This document shows, piece by piece, positions 34,013 to 45,428 of a DNA stretch of 64,000 nt. The notes beneath the pieces were generated by a model, which was not told the DNA's origin, made no database searches, and saw only the letters and a program-made list of their open reading frames with translations. The stretch is from Bolinopsis microptera. Lineage: Eukaryota > Ctenophora > Tentaculata > Lobata > Bolinopsidae. The DNA is taken from positions 6,314,902 through 6,378,901 of the forward strand of contig NC_087076.1 of NCBI RefSeq assembly GCF_026151205.1, in the 5' to 3' direction. A program made the translations under genes and the position numbers. Each line of letters begins with the position of its first letter. The first letter of the stretch is position 1.

Positions 34013-34378
34013 GTAAGCAAAACGAATTTTTATTCTTAAACATAATATTTTTTTCCCGAAACAACATATAATTATAATTAACAAAACAAAATAAAATATA
34101 GTAACGTTTATAATTTCCTCATGATCAGATCTTAAAATTAACAAATGTAAAAAAGTAGCTTTTTAAAATTTATTTTCTGCAATGAAAAAAATTTATTTTC
34201 TGCAATGAAAAGCAACACCACTAGTCACTACTACAATACCTATAACTCACAAAAAGTCCGCGCTCAATACGTAGCAACAAGCTAATAAAAGTGGTTGTCT
34301 GTACAAGTGTCACTATTCATCGCTTAATGGAATTTAACTCCGTATTATAACAGTTCTATAATACCGGGTCACAAATGC

Positions 34379-36154
34379 TCAGTCCACACTAAGCACAGTC
34401 TCCAGTGCCTTCTGCGACTCCAGCAGGTGTTTCCTCCTCTGGTTGTCTCTGACATACACGTTACCATTGAGGACCCACGTGTCCAGCAGTCTGCCTTGCT
34501 TTACTACCCTTCTAGCAGCTTGTTTCAGCTCATTTCGCCGCCCTATTAGCTGCTCGTCTACACAGATGGTGTTGGAGTACCTATAAGTAATAAGTAGGGG
34601 TGTAGGACGCAGAGTGTAGGACGCTGACAGAGTAGGATACGAGGGCGGTAAGAAAAGAGGGGATATAATAGTCAACTTAGTACACAGAGAGTGGTTAAAA
34701 ACCAGCGGCCAACAAAGACAGGTAACCAACATCAGGGTATTAACAGCCAGTAAAGAAAATAAAGAGAGAAACCTGCCGAACCCCTCCAGAGTTCTCATAG
34801 GAAGGCTCTGGAGCCGGTTCTTCCTAGCCAGGATCTGCCTCCTTGCTCCCAGAGCGTGCTCCATAAATATCACAATTACTGGACTCGTACGACTCGGTCT
34901 CCTGAGGATTATCATTGTAATAATGGTTTCAATTACGATAATTACAATTATTACAACAGTTTTCCTGGCAGCATAATACAAGTCTACCTACCTGAAGAGA
35001 TAGAACACGTCCCTAATGTCCTCCGACTCTAGGAACACGCCCACTCGATGAGCTACTCTTATCACCAGTTCCCTCAGCTTCCCAGGGGACAGCTTGGTAG
35101 GAACGTTTATTATCAGTATTCTGTTGGAGAGAGCTTCCTGACGGAGGTTATCACACTCCCACTCCAGCAGATACACTTTACCCTGACAGTACACAAGCTT
35201 TAGACCAATGATAATTCAGAATATCCAAATATGCCTATCAGATACAGTAGATTGTATTACAAAATGTCTGCTGAAATTATAGCATAAACCTAATCAGCTA
35301 ATAATTGGATAATTAGATTAATTAAATAATTAGTAAGTAAACCCTGATGTTTTCGTTGTCCTCCACAAGCCTTCTAATAGCAACTGCCAAGATCTCATAC
35401 TCTTCATGGTAAGCGTTGATGTTTTCCAGAATACCTTGAAATACCCCATTCAGCACTTCATCAGTGTAGGTGGTTCTGGGAGGTGAAGTGACGTCACCTT
35501 GATTAGTGACGTCATCAGAAGCAGTGCTGGGAGGGGGAGCTCCAGACACTGACCCCTGCTCACTGCCCCAACTCGGCCCACTGAGAGTGGGGACGGAGGG
35601 AGAGACACTACCCCAGTTAGAAGTCTGCTGCACTCCCACTAAATCAGAAAGCTGATCAAACAGAGCTGAGTGGGTGAGTCCTGCCGTCAGGAGAGTCGGG
35701 CTTGGTTCTGAGTGAACTCTTCTTCTCTTTATAGGACACTGATCTGTGGAACTAAGCCAAAGTTCAGTTGCCGCCGTGTAAAGTCCTTCATCTTCAGAGT
35801 CACAAAGATTGGTTCCGTTAGTAAACAGACCCTCATACTCAGGACCACAGAGGACTCCCTTTGTCTCCTCCTTCACCTTCGTCTCCACCTCTCCAACACT
35901 CTCATCACAACTCTCACCAACAACTACTACGGAGCTGCCTGGTGAACTGAGGGTCCTGACTCTGACTTCACTGTCAGACTCTTCAACAACCACTACAGAG
36001 CTGCCGGGAGAGCTGGATCTGAGTTCACTGTCAGATCCTGGGTTCAGGGACACTTCATCTGTCAGCTGCCCGTCTGGTGTGAAACAAGGCAGGACGATAA
36101 TACTGCTCCCCAGAGAGGAGTCAGAGTCCGAGTGGGTCGTGTCATCTTGCGCTG
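34379..36154 (-). CDS. SUMO-interacting-motif protein with Baculo_FP-like C-terminal domain
   Basis: Three exons on the minus strand: about 36154-35343, 35182-34992 and 34580-34379, joining in phase 0 and 2/1. The first is Ser/acid-rich and carries repeated SPGSSVVVVEESDSE and SPGSSVVVVGES blocks plus SSIIVLP. These hydrophobic V/I runs flanked by Ser and acid resemble SUMO-interacting motifs. KRRRV may be a nuclear signal. ILENINAYHEEYEILAVAIR may be a coiled coil. Exons 2-3 contain NRILIINVP, ESEDIRDVFYLFR, then TWVLNGNVYVRDNQRRKHLL, the layout of the Baculo_FP/L1-ORF1-like C-terminal domain seen in viral FP proteins and transposon-derived genes. No ATG is in the first exon's frame, so an upstream start exon is missing. 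Nuclear function and transposon domestication are inference. Confidence 0.6.
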
Positions 36155-36192
36155 CTGGGAAGAACCGGTTAAATCCATTACGAGCCGGTTAG

Positions 36193-37497
36193 TTTAAATA
36201 CACGGGGATACTGGATAGAGTGGTTGAATTATTTTAATTATTAGAATACTCTTACTACTTCCCCTTATGGTCAGAACCATGCCTTACATGATTTACTCTT
36301 CACTCTTGACTGACTCATTTTGGAAATCTTGTCACTTTGAATACACTTAATAATCTCTTAGGTGACAACTCTGTATTCATGCGAGGTAAATATAAGTGGT
36401 TTAATTCTGTGTATTGCGTAACAGTCCAGTATTTATACGGCAAAATTCGCGGACTCTGAACTTATCTGGCCAGAAATCAATTAAATCATCGCGGAGTGCC
36501 GGGCTACAAGGCAGAGTTGCGACCTCGACCAGATCATACGTCAAGCTATTGCAGTAAGGCGGATCTTCCTAACAAGTGGAGATACTTAGGATACATTACA
36601 GAGCAGAATATAATGGTAATAAACAATACATTAACCTAGACGAGAGACTGGTAGAGCCAAACTGAGCGAGTAAACCGGAGAAGTGATGCTGTGGCCTTGT
36701 TATAGCCTGCCACACTCGCTGCTTGGTCGTGTGCGCAGTGTGCGACTGTGTGTGTGACTGTGTGTGTGACTGTGTGTGTGATGGTAGTGTGAGTGGTGTT
36801 TGACTGGCAGTACGTCCTCCTGATTTCTCCTCATCATCACCACATGGTTACCATGGTTACGTCATGAGAACCGCTCTCACAGACCGTGACTTTATACTGT
36901 AATGTGACCAGAATATCTGGAGATGTAATACTGTGAGAGCGGCACAGAGCTCCGGACTTGTACGGATACAGATATACACCAGACTAGAAACCCGTAAATC
37001 AGCTGATATCGGAAGCCTCACCTTCAGTAGTGCTGGCGACGTTCGTTTCGACTAATTTCTACGAGAATACTCAGCAATATGTGCTGCTAGTTAGAACTAA
37101 CTCCTTGTAAGACTTCTTCAAATTCTTTAGATGTTTTGAGTTGTGCACGTGGTTTGTTAACCTGTGTGTTCTGATTGAGGTTAGGACTCTGCCAGATCAC
37201 ACACAATGTTCCTGGGCTTCACACGCTCTTACGTCACACCTCCTGTAATTCATAGCTCCCCCCACCACTCTCTTCTCAAATAACATCTCTGTGTCGTGAT
37301 CAACAACACCCTTCCTTACGTGTGTGTACCTTTCAAATTCGTTAGCACCCGCTTTGAACTTTTGTGTATATCTTATAAACATAACTTCTTGACGTGTTAC
37401 ACTTTGCACCTGTCACTGTTGGGCACTGTTTCACTTTGCAAGACTTTGTAACCGCTGTTTCACTTTGTAACTGTTGCTTTACCTAGTATGCTAACCT
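36193..37497. other. Intergenic or intronic DNA
   Basis: A TGTGTGTGACTG repeat lies at about 36745-36782. The missing 5' exon of the minus-strand gene may lie here, but I could not pick it. Nothing else is recognised. Confidence 0.4.
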
Positions 37498-37736
37498 TGG
37501 TACTTGCACTTATCCTACCATCCCCCTCCACTACCGACCCCCTATTTGGGGGCTGGACTACCCGAGCTGTTAGGACTGCTAAGAGGGGCTACTTCCCTTC
37601 CACCCTGAGCCTCCTGGCATGCTGCTGCTCACTAATGTGGACTATGTCAGGGAGTGTACCATAAAGGATGATTATGGGGGCAGCTTGAGGTTCTGGTGTT
37701 TGCAGAAAGCTAGGACTGGGGTCTGCTGTGAAAAAG
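37498..37736 (+). CDS. Cys-module exon, with a frameshifted signal peptide in front
   Basis: The 3' part (37584-37736, phases 1-1) encodes DYVRECTIKDDYGG, then SLRFWCLQKARTGVCCEK. This is the same C...WC...CC module found at 41410 and 45429. Upstream, ATG at 37498 opens MLTLVLALILPSPSTTDPLF, a good signal peptide, but in the next frame; the module frame has a TAA at about 37578. Either the exon truly begins after TAAG at 37583 and is spliced from 33898, or this is a first exon broken by one indel near the GGGG/CCC runs, by mutation or assembly error. Confidence 0.5.
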
Positions 37737-38227
37737 GTGAGTGGGAGACGTTATATTATATTTGAGACTGCACTCCTGTAAAGTCAGTATAGTGTAAATA
37801 CGCGGGTTTCATAAGTAATTTTCATTAATTATTGCGTCTGGCGAGCAAACAATTCCCGTCTAGAACGACCTTAAACCGGGAACCTGGTACTTACTACCTG
37901 GAGAACTAATATAACTCAGAGAGAGAGATGGACCTGGACCTGCCTTATAACCTTATAACTTTATAACTATGAGAAGTCAGACGTCCATTAGGGGACCCTG
38001 AAATAATCTTTGTGTTGATAAAGGAGCCCTATTTGGTATTATTGGTGTCAGTTCAGGACAGCCTTCAGTCAATGGAATCGGTGCTTCGTGATTCTCAACT
38101 TTATTTATTTCTGTTACATGTTCGTTCAACACCTAAATTTGGATCTGCTTTGCTCGGTCGAGTGCTATATTTCTTCGTTTGTATCTGTTATAGTCAATTG
38201 AGACCTTCATCTGTATAACTATACGTA

Positions 38228-39490
38228 TATACTATGCTCAGTATAGTATATAGAGCTACATCTATATCTGCTATCCTTAGTATATAGCTACATCTATATT
38301 TGCTATTCTGAGTATAAAGCTACATCTATATTTGCTATACTAAGTCTAGAGCTACATCTATATTCTTTATTTGCTATTCTAAGTCTAGAGCTACATCTAT
38401 ATCGATGCTATTCTAAGTCTAGAGCTACATCTATATTCTATAATATAGATGCTATTCTAAGTCTAGAGCTACATCTATATTTGATATCCTAAGTCTAGAG
38501 ACACATCTATATTTTTTATTTGCTATTCTAAGTATAGAGCTACATCTATATCTTCTATCTTAAGTATAGAGCTACATCTATATTTGAGGGACCACATGCA
38601 AAACTGGTATATCTGAACATATACCAATTTTGCGCAGGTAGCTCATAGTCTTCAGGGTGAAAAGGTGCATCTTTGGAACTTTTTTTGAACAATTTTGAAG
38701 AAATTTTTGAAAAAAAGTGAAATTTTATTTTTCCAAAACTGGTATATGTTACAATATACCATTTTAGCTTTTAACAATCATGAAAACAAAATGGTATATC
38801 TGCAGATAGACCACCTTCAAGAAACTTATCTTCTATGAAACCGGTATATCTATACACATTTTATAGACTTTAGCCAGCCCAAATGGTATATCTTCAGATA
38901 TACCATTCTCAGTTAAATTATTTTATTGTTTATAGTATAGAAAAAATGGTATATCGTGAGATATACCAGTTTTGGTACAATTCTAGTTTTAAAAATGGTA
39001 TATAGACAGATATACCATTTTTTAGAAGTGTTTTTTACACATGATATAGAATCTTTAAATCAGTAAAATGCATTTATCTCAAAACTATCAAAAACAGATA
39101 TACCAGTTTTGCATGTGGTCCCTCATTTGCTATTCTAAGTATAGAGCTACATCTATATTTGCTATACTAAGTATAGAGCTACATCTATATTTGCTATCCT
39201 AAGTGTAGATCTACATCTATATTTGCTATCCTAAGTCTAGAGCCACATCTATATATTTTGCTATCCTAAGTGTAGATCTACATCTATATTTGCTATCCTA
39301 AGTCTAGAGCCACATCTATATATTTTGCTATCTTAAGTCTAGAGATACATCTATATCTGCTATCTTAAGTCTAGAGACACATCTATATTCTATATCTGCT
39401 ATCTTAAGTATAGAGACACATCTATATCTGCTATCCTAAGTCTAGAGCTACAATTACATCCATATTCTATATTTGCTATCCTAAGTATAA
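38228..39490. repeat. Degenerate minisatellite of about 35-40 bp, split by a MITE
   Basis: Units resemble GCTATCCTAAGTCTAGAGCT then ACATCTATAT(TT). Copies are diverged and variable in length, with TATTCT insertions. The array is interrupted at 38586-39124 by an inserted element. Removing the element and one ATTT restores a normal unit. Confidence 0.93.
38586..39124. mobile_element. MITE with perfect 30-bp terminal inverted repeats
   Basis: The element starts GAGGGACCACATGCAAAACT and ends with the exact reverse complement, AGTTTTGCATGTGGTCCCTC; identity runs for 30 bp. It is 539 bp with no coding capacity. ATTT at 38582-38585 and 39125-39128 is the probable 4-bp target duplication. The interior carries many palindromic GGTATATCTG / CAGATATACC modules. 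The superfamily is not assigned. Confidence 0.9.
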
Positions 39491-41409
39491 AGCTATTTAT
39501 ACTCGCTGGTACCGTGCTCTTTGTTGTAACTAATTAGCTCCAGGTCGTGATACGCTCCCCAATCTCCAGCAGATCAGTAACGGATCGTTATGCTGCCCAA
39601 CTTACTACCCGGACGTTTCCCGGACGTTTCCCGGACGTTTCCCGTCAGATCGCTCTGTTGCCGCAGAGTGGCGACTGTAGTCCTCCTGTAGAATTAGGGA
39701 GTTGACAGAGTATAACCGCCTAGTTTCGTGATTAGTATTCTACTGCTTACGCTTATGTAGATTTCTCTTTCAATTCCCTTAATGATGTGGACGCTGCCTG
39801 ACAAGGCCTGAAGTGTGCTATTCTGTTACAAATTAGTGGTTGTCATTGGTTTGCCAGGGAAAAGAGTGCAGTTTCTTATATTGACGTGACTAGCACCTCT
39901 ATTCGCTTGTTAGTGTACATCAGACAGATGTTCTGTTGCTGAACGTCTCTTGATAACTCCCGGCCATCTTGATACTTTGTTTGTTTTGGGGTTGTAGTCT
40001 GGTCTCAATCGTCGGCTGAGATCTATTTGCTTTAAATGACTGTTTGGTTGCACTAGTAGCTTTATACCAGAAATTGGAAACAAATCACACATTGTGTAGT
40101 TCTTCGTTGTTTGTAGTTTCAACGTATCCTGATCCAGAGATCTCCATCTCGCTGATAACCTCATCCAGTCCAGATCCTCTTCCTAGAAGATATGTATCAT
40201 TGAGCTACGGACTAGGATCACATACTACGAGACTAGATCTAGAGAGAAAGTGGCAGGTTCTGTAAATAACAGCTGATGAAACTTTTTGTCATTTTAACGA
40301 CCCTTATTCGGACAGAACATCCTTCTCTGCTCATCATGTGAATTGTGAAGTACCAATATTATCCTGAGTTGAGTGTTTCTGTGAAATGTGTACAGGAAGT
40401 GTAGTGGCTGTAAACATGATTAACAGAAGGCATTAGTTCGAGCTTCGAATTCAAATTAATCGGTCTTGAAGTTACTTGACTAACAGTAAGAGAACACTAG
40501 CAGTAAGAGAACACTGCACGCTTGTACCTACCTACCTTGTAATGCAAGTAGTTCATTTGTTGCAGGTATTCCATAATGCAAAGTTGACTAGCTTGGAGGA
40601 TACTGACTGATTTGCTCACCGCCAAATCAGTGATTAATGGCCGAATCAGGATATATTTCTCACAATTATTTGTCCAACTGGACATTAGCTAGATTATCTG
40701 AGATGACATTAGCTGATGTTGATTGATTTATATTCTAGTTTAAGTAATGGATTATTACGTCTGTTTTCCGCCCAAGTGTACTGACCATTCTCCCTCCTTT
40801 CAATTTGTCATCTCTTGAAACTCTTCTTGGTCTCAGCTGGAGGTTGTCTGGCATAATGATTAGTGTTACCGTAGCAGGTCCGCTGGTTTTACTTCGTTCT
40901 AAATTTTAATTTCTCTCGGTTTGATGACAGAACAGTCGGGCTCATCCCAAAAGCACATTTTTGTAATAGTTGACAGTGTTAGTGCGTGCTAGACACCCTG
41001 CGCATAATTCTAGATCTTAAAACTATGTGTGGGATACTGCATGCTAAATATGTGTGGCTTACTGTACTCTTCTCAAACTCCTCTGAAAGCTGCAGGAAGG
41101 AACCGAGTTTCTCTCTCTCTCTTTGTCATTTCTAAAGCACGTACCTGTGTAATCTTAAGCCTGAACACACATCTCCTTTGTACCAATAATCACACTTCCT
41201 CCACCAATAAGAACCGGCACCAACACTGACTTCACAAAGCAGGAATTGTCATCACCACGGTCCTGGTTTAGTCTTCAGAGCTACACTTGAAACTCAGTCT
41301 ATCAGTCTGATATTACTACTGTCACATACCGTTCTCTTTATCAATTCTGTTTCATAGTGATGAGTTGCTTGCTGCGTCCTATAATGTATGTTCCGTGGTT
41401 CTGACAGTA
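39491..41409. other. Intron/intergenic DNA, no supported exon
   Basis: A 13-bp repeat (CGGACGTTTCCC) occurs three times at 39609-39645. Short frames on both strands have no recognisable product. Confidence 0.45.
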
Positions 41410-41566
41410 ATGCGGAACTACGTAAGGCTGGTGGTGCTGGCTTGCTGCCAGGTGGTTGTATGGAGCTGTTGGAGGTTTGTGAGGCAGTGCTACTTTCCCC
41501 GGATGAACCACCCTGCTGAATGGTGTCTTCAGCAGCACGGCAAACAGGACTGTTGCGACCCTCCAG
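41410..41566 (+). CDS. Candidate signal-peptide first exon with Cys module
   Basis: ATG at 41410 opens MRNYVRLVVLACCQVVVWSC, a hydrophobic leader. RQCYFPRMNHPAEWCLQQHG and KQDCCDPP follow, ending in phase 1 before GTACTA. The C...WC..Q...CC spacing matches the modules at 37584 and 45429. It joins in phase to 42056-42097 (GRSPPKHGAPECCT) and 42488-42559 (DCTNCLCCLQ), both symmetrical 1-1 exons. I infer an alternative first exon, or first exon of a paralogue, for the downstream receptor. RNA evidence is needed to place the 3' end. Confidence 0.55.
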
Positions 41567-42055
41567 GTACTATTAGTGTTACCAGCTGTTACCGTGAACA
41601 TTTCAGGTATTGTTCATGTGTCTGTTAATGTGGCTTGTGAAATTGAAAATATCGTAGAGTTTAAATTTATAATTCATTATAAATAATAGGTGTGAACTTG
41701 AAATGTTAGTTTCATTATGTTCCAACCTGGCTCTTGTAACCCAGCCTCTCAGCTAATTTTAGAACTATAAAATCAGTGGTTTGACCTAACACAAATTATG
41801 ATCATTGACTATTTCAACGAACTAATAATTCTCGCCTGTAGCTTGCATTTTTCCAAGCAACAAGAATACTTGCCAAGTTCAGATCAAATAGTCACCCATA
41901 ATGTATAAAACGTATCCTGAAAGTGAAAGTCCTAAAACCCGTGGAATTCCGATGTTCGGGCCGTCATATAAACAATAAAATTCCGTACAATTTTGTCTAT
42001 AAATGAGTTTGATATTTGGCACTGTTATTAGTGTGTTGGTTATATCTTGTGGCAG

Positions 42056-42559
42056 GGAGGAGTCCTCCCAAACATGGAGCTCCCGAATGTTGTACCAGTA
42101 AGCTCCTGATGTAGCTATATATCGTGTTGATATTCTTCGGAGAATATTTCACGTAATGGATCTGTTTGATGAAAACCCTATCACGAGAACTATACTCTTT
42201 GATGGTAGAATAAAAGCTTTCAAGAGTTAGGTCTTACTGTCGGATCCGGACTCTACGGCGTTAGAATTTGTTCTAAACTTGACCTTAACCCTAATTTTAT
42301 TGCGCCGAAAAATCTTACACCGTAGGGTCTCACGAGGTGGACCCTGAAGGCCACGATGATTATTTTTAAACTAGCGTGCCGATAATTTTGATTGAAATGT
42401 AAATAAAAATGTTTGAAATCTCAACCAAAAGATACCTCGGCCCTTGTCTTAGTTACAGCACATCTCAATGTCTGGAAGTAACTGCAGGTTATAACTCTGT
42501 AACTCACCTAACTACTGGGGTAGCTAGGGACTGTACTAACTGCTTATGCTGCCTTCAAG
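42056..42559 (+). CDS. Two small Cys-rich 1-1 exons
   Basis: 42056-42097 lies between GTGGCAG and GTAAGC and encodes RSPPKHGAPECCT. 42488-42559 lies between AACTGCAG and GTGAGA and encodes NSVTHLTTGVARDCTNCLCC. Both start with two bases and end with one, so they can be inserted or skipped without changing frame. Both end near a CC pair, as do the first-exon modules. They may be cassette exons after 41410. Confidence 0.45.
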
Positions 42560-45428
42560 GTGAGATTCAGATAACATACAAGTTTTAGTTAAAGTCTTCC
42601 AGCATAACACAGAGATACTGATATACTGATTTAGCAACTTCATCAGGATCTAGGCACAGCTTTAGGTTGCCGCTTGTGAAACAGGTACTAGTTGGTTTAT
42701 GGTGCGAGTAATTCTCTGACTACTGTGCAGTTGTGGTCCCAGGGGATGTTAAATGTCTAAATATAGTACTCTAGCGCAGTTGCAATGACAGGTTCACGGT
42801 TCAACAGATCAGCGATTATCCGTGTCATGAGTCAGCTTGTTACTAACTGGATAACTTCAAACGACTCTTGTATTTATTATAGCATCAAGGTTCTAGCCGC
42901 ATAAGCATAATATGGCTGCTATTTGATAAGTAAACGGTAGTTTTCTGTAAAATTCACTTTTCCAGAATTTTCTCCCGTCATTTCACGTGATGTTGGAATC
43001 GTAATGAGTGTTGACAAGGTGACTGCGTAGCTCCAATCAACTGCGACGTATGATTCGGACTCTTGTAATAACCTCGTCACTGGATAGTGGACATGTTTCC
43101 ATGACATCACCATGGTGATTCAACATGGCAACTATCTCTACTCTTCATGGTATTAACTACTGAGTGTGGAGGTTTAGGACTGTAGATACCAAATAAAGCT
43201 CATAATGTAGAGACAGCACGTGCTGCTTCCATCTGGTGGGAAGGGTTTCTGAGGTGGGAGAAGCTGGGAAACCATACAAGGGATTCCTTAATGTGCTTAT
43301 AAGGGCAGGTAGTTAAGAGTTGATTATTAGGAGTAACACTACTTAACTTGGTACTCAGCATGATCCGGGTGGCAAGTGCCAAAGCCACTGCCAGGAGTTC
43401 ACAGCAACTTCTATATGGAGACTGCTTTTATAGGGAGTACCTGCGCAATTTTGGGGGTTCTTCTTTGATAATTTGAGTTATTTTTAGAGGCCACCTCAAC
43501 GTATGAAATAGATTGTCTTATCTAGGTCAGTTAATTAAATACCAATCAAGGGCTTCAATTAACATAATGAGACTAACTTGTTTGTTGAGCATCACAACTG
43601 TTGAAGCTGCAGGGGGAGGGAGAAGGGGTCAATTTTGAGATTTTCTATTATTATGTAGAGCTCGGATTAAATTTTCAAACGCTTTTGTCGTCACCGAAAA
43701 AAATTTTCCGATTTGGAGATATCGCGTGTCAAATTTTGAGGTTTAATTTTATTATAAATTAAAACTTCAATTTCAAATGGAATTTTGTTTTAAATCTATC
43801 TTATTTTACAGTTTACGACATAAGATCTTGTAACTTGGCAACAGTTTTCGTCAAGGTCTTGTCTAATAGAAATATGTAGCGATTATTTTTCTCCAAAGAG
43901 GAGATATGAGGTTAACCAATAGCCATGAGTGCGCGTAACGAAATTTTCAACAGTTAAAAAGTAAGAAGCAAAGTTTAAAAACTCCCTGTTTAAAAACTAC
44001 TGGCACATATTTCTTGATTGTGGAACAATTAGTGTTCCGAATTGAATGTTTTTTGACCTCGGTCATCTAGCTAAATCAGATTCAGAGGCACAGGGGGATC
44101 TAGTGCCAATCGATACATTTTTAAAAGACCCAACCCTTTTTGATGTAGTTGGTATGTAGTATTGTAGATGGTATGTAGTATGAAGTATGTAGTAATATTC
44201 ACATGTTTAGCTGGGAGGGTAGTGAGGACATGTAGCTGACATATTGCCTAAGCTGGTATGCCCCTAGGAGGGAGGAATGTTTAGCACTTGTAGACCTTCT
44301 CCAGGAGTTCAAATATCTGGAAGATGGTTTCAGCGTGTATTCAGGGAGGACTGCTCAGTGGAAGTGAAGGTGTTGAGGGTATTGAAGATCCTTAACTCTG
44401 ACTCACCTCGTGATCTATCTTCTTCATTTACTGTGGTTCCTGTAAACTCAGAGCCGTAATTATTACGATGATTACAAACTATTTCAATATAGTAATAGTA
44501 TTTGATTTGAGTAGCGTAAGCGGACTGAGTTAGTTTCCGGTCAAGCTAGGTTTCCTGCTGTCCCCTCGTAGTCCAGCTGTAGCTGTGTAACTTTTATCTA
44601 GCCCTTACGCTACGCAAAAAGTGCAATTTCCCCTATTTTTTTGCTGATCACAGTATCTGATGCTCTTTTTTACTGAAACCGTTCAAATTCACTTCACCGG
44701 AGTTAGCTTTTGCTTATTATGATAATTTCGAGCTTATCGGCCTTTTATTATGAATATTGATGATTTAAACTTTCTAATGATTTAGCATGTCCGTGGCCTT
44801 GAATTAAAATATGTAATTGCATACAAATCCTATCACTAGTACGATCATTAGTTAATTAAAATGTTGCAAAGTGCCGACAATTCCAAATCATCACCACTTA
44901 CAAGTTACGTCACTCTGTCACTAACAATGATGATATTATGATTGAACTGCTTTGAAAGCACCCAGCAAATTAAAGAAGATGCTGCAGTTCTGCGTAAAGC
45001 ATGACCGGGTATATCAATATCACATGACACACCATATCATGTGACACATTATTAAGCAGTGTTAAAAAGTAACTAGGAGCTGATAAGAATCAGTGTGTTT
45101 GTTACAGGAAGTGTGTTTGTTACAGGTGTTTATCAGAACCAGCTGACACGTAGGTGAACCAGGATTTAGTAGTTTGCTCTAACTTCTCCGACTGACTGTC
45201 CGTACGACTGTCCGTACGAAGACCCGCCTGGACACCCGGGTTAGGACGTCGAATTTGTACGAATTTGAAGGACGGTCAAGATACGGTCATACAGCGCAGG
45301 GGTCCGTCAAATCATTGTACTTTTGATAGATAGGGTTACCTGTGCTCGTGTTTGTTGTTTAAACTCTCAAATTCCAAGTGTTTGCCGCAACTCTTTGGAA
45401 CATCTCTTCACCTCGCCCGCGCTGGTGG
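42560..45428. other. Intron/intergenic DNA
   Basis: No supported exon, RNA gene or element ends. GTGTTTGTTACAGGAAGTGT-type repeats just before 45130 contain acceptor-like sites without an open frame after them. Confidence 0.45.
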
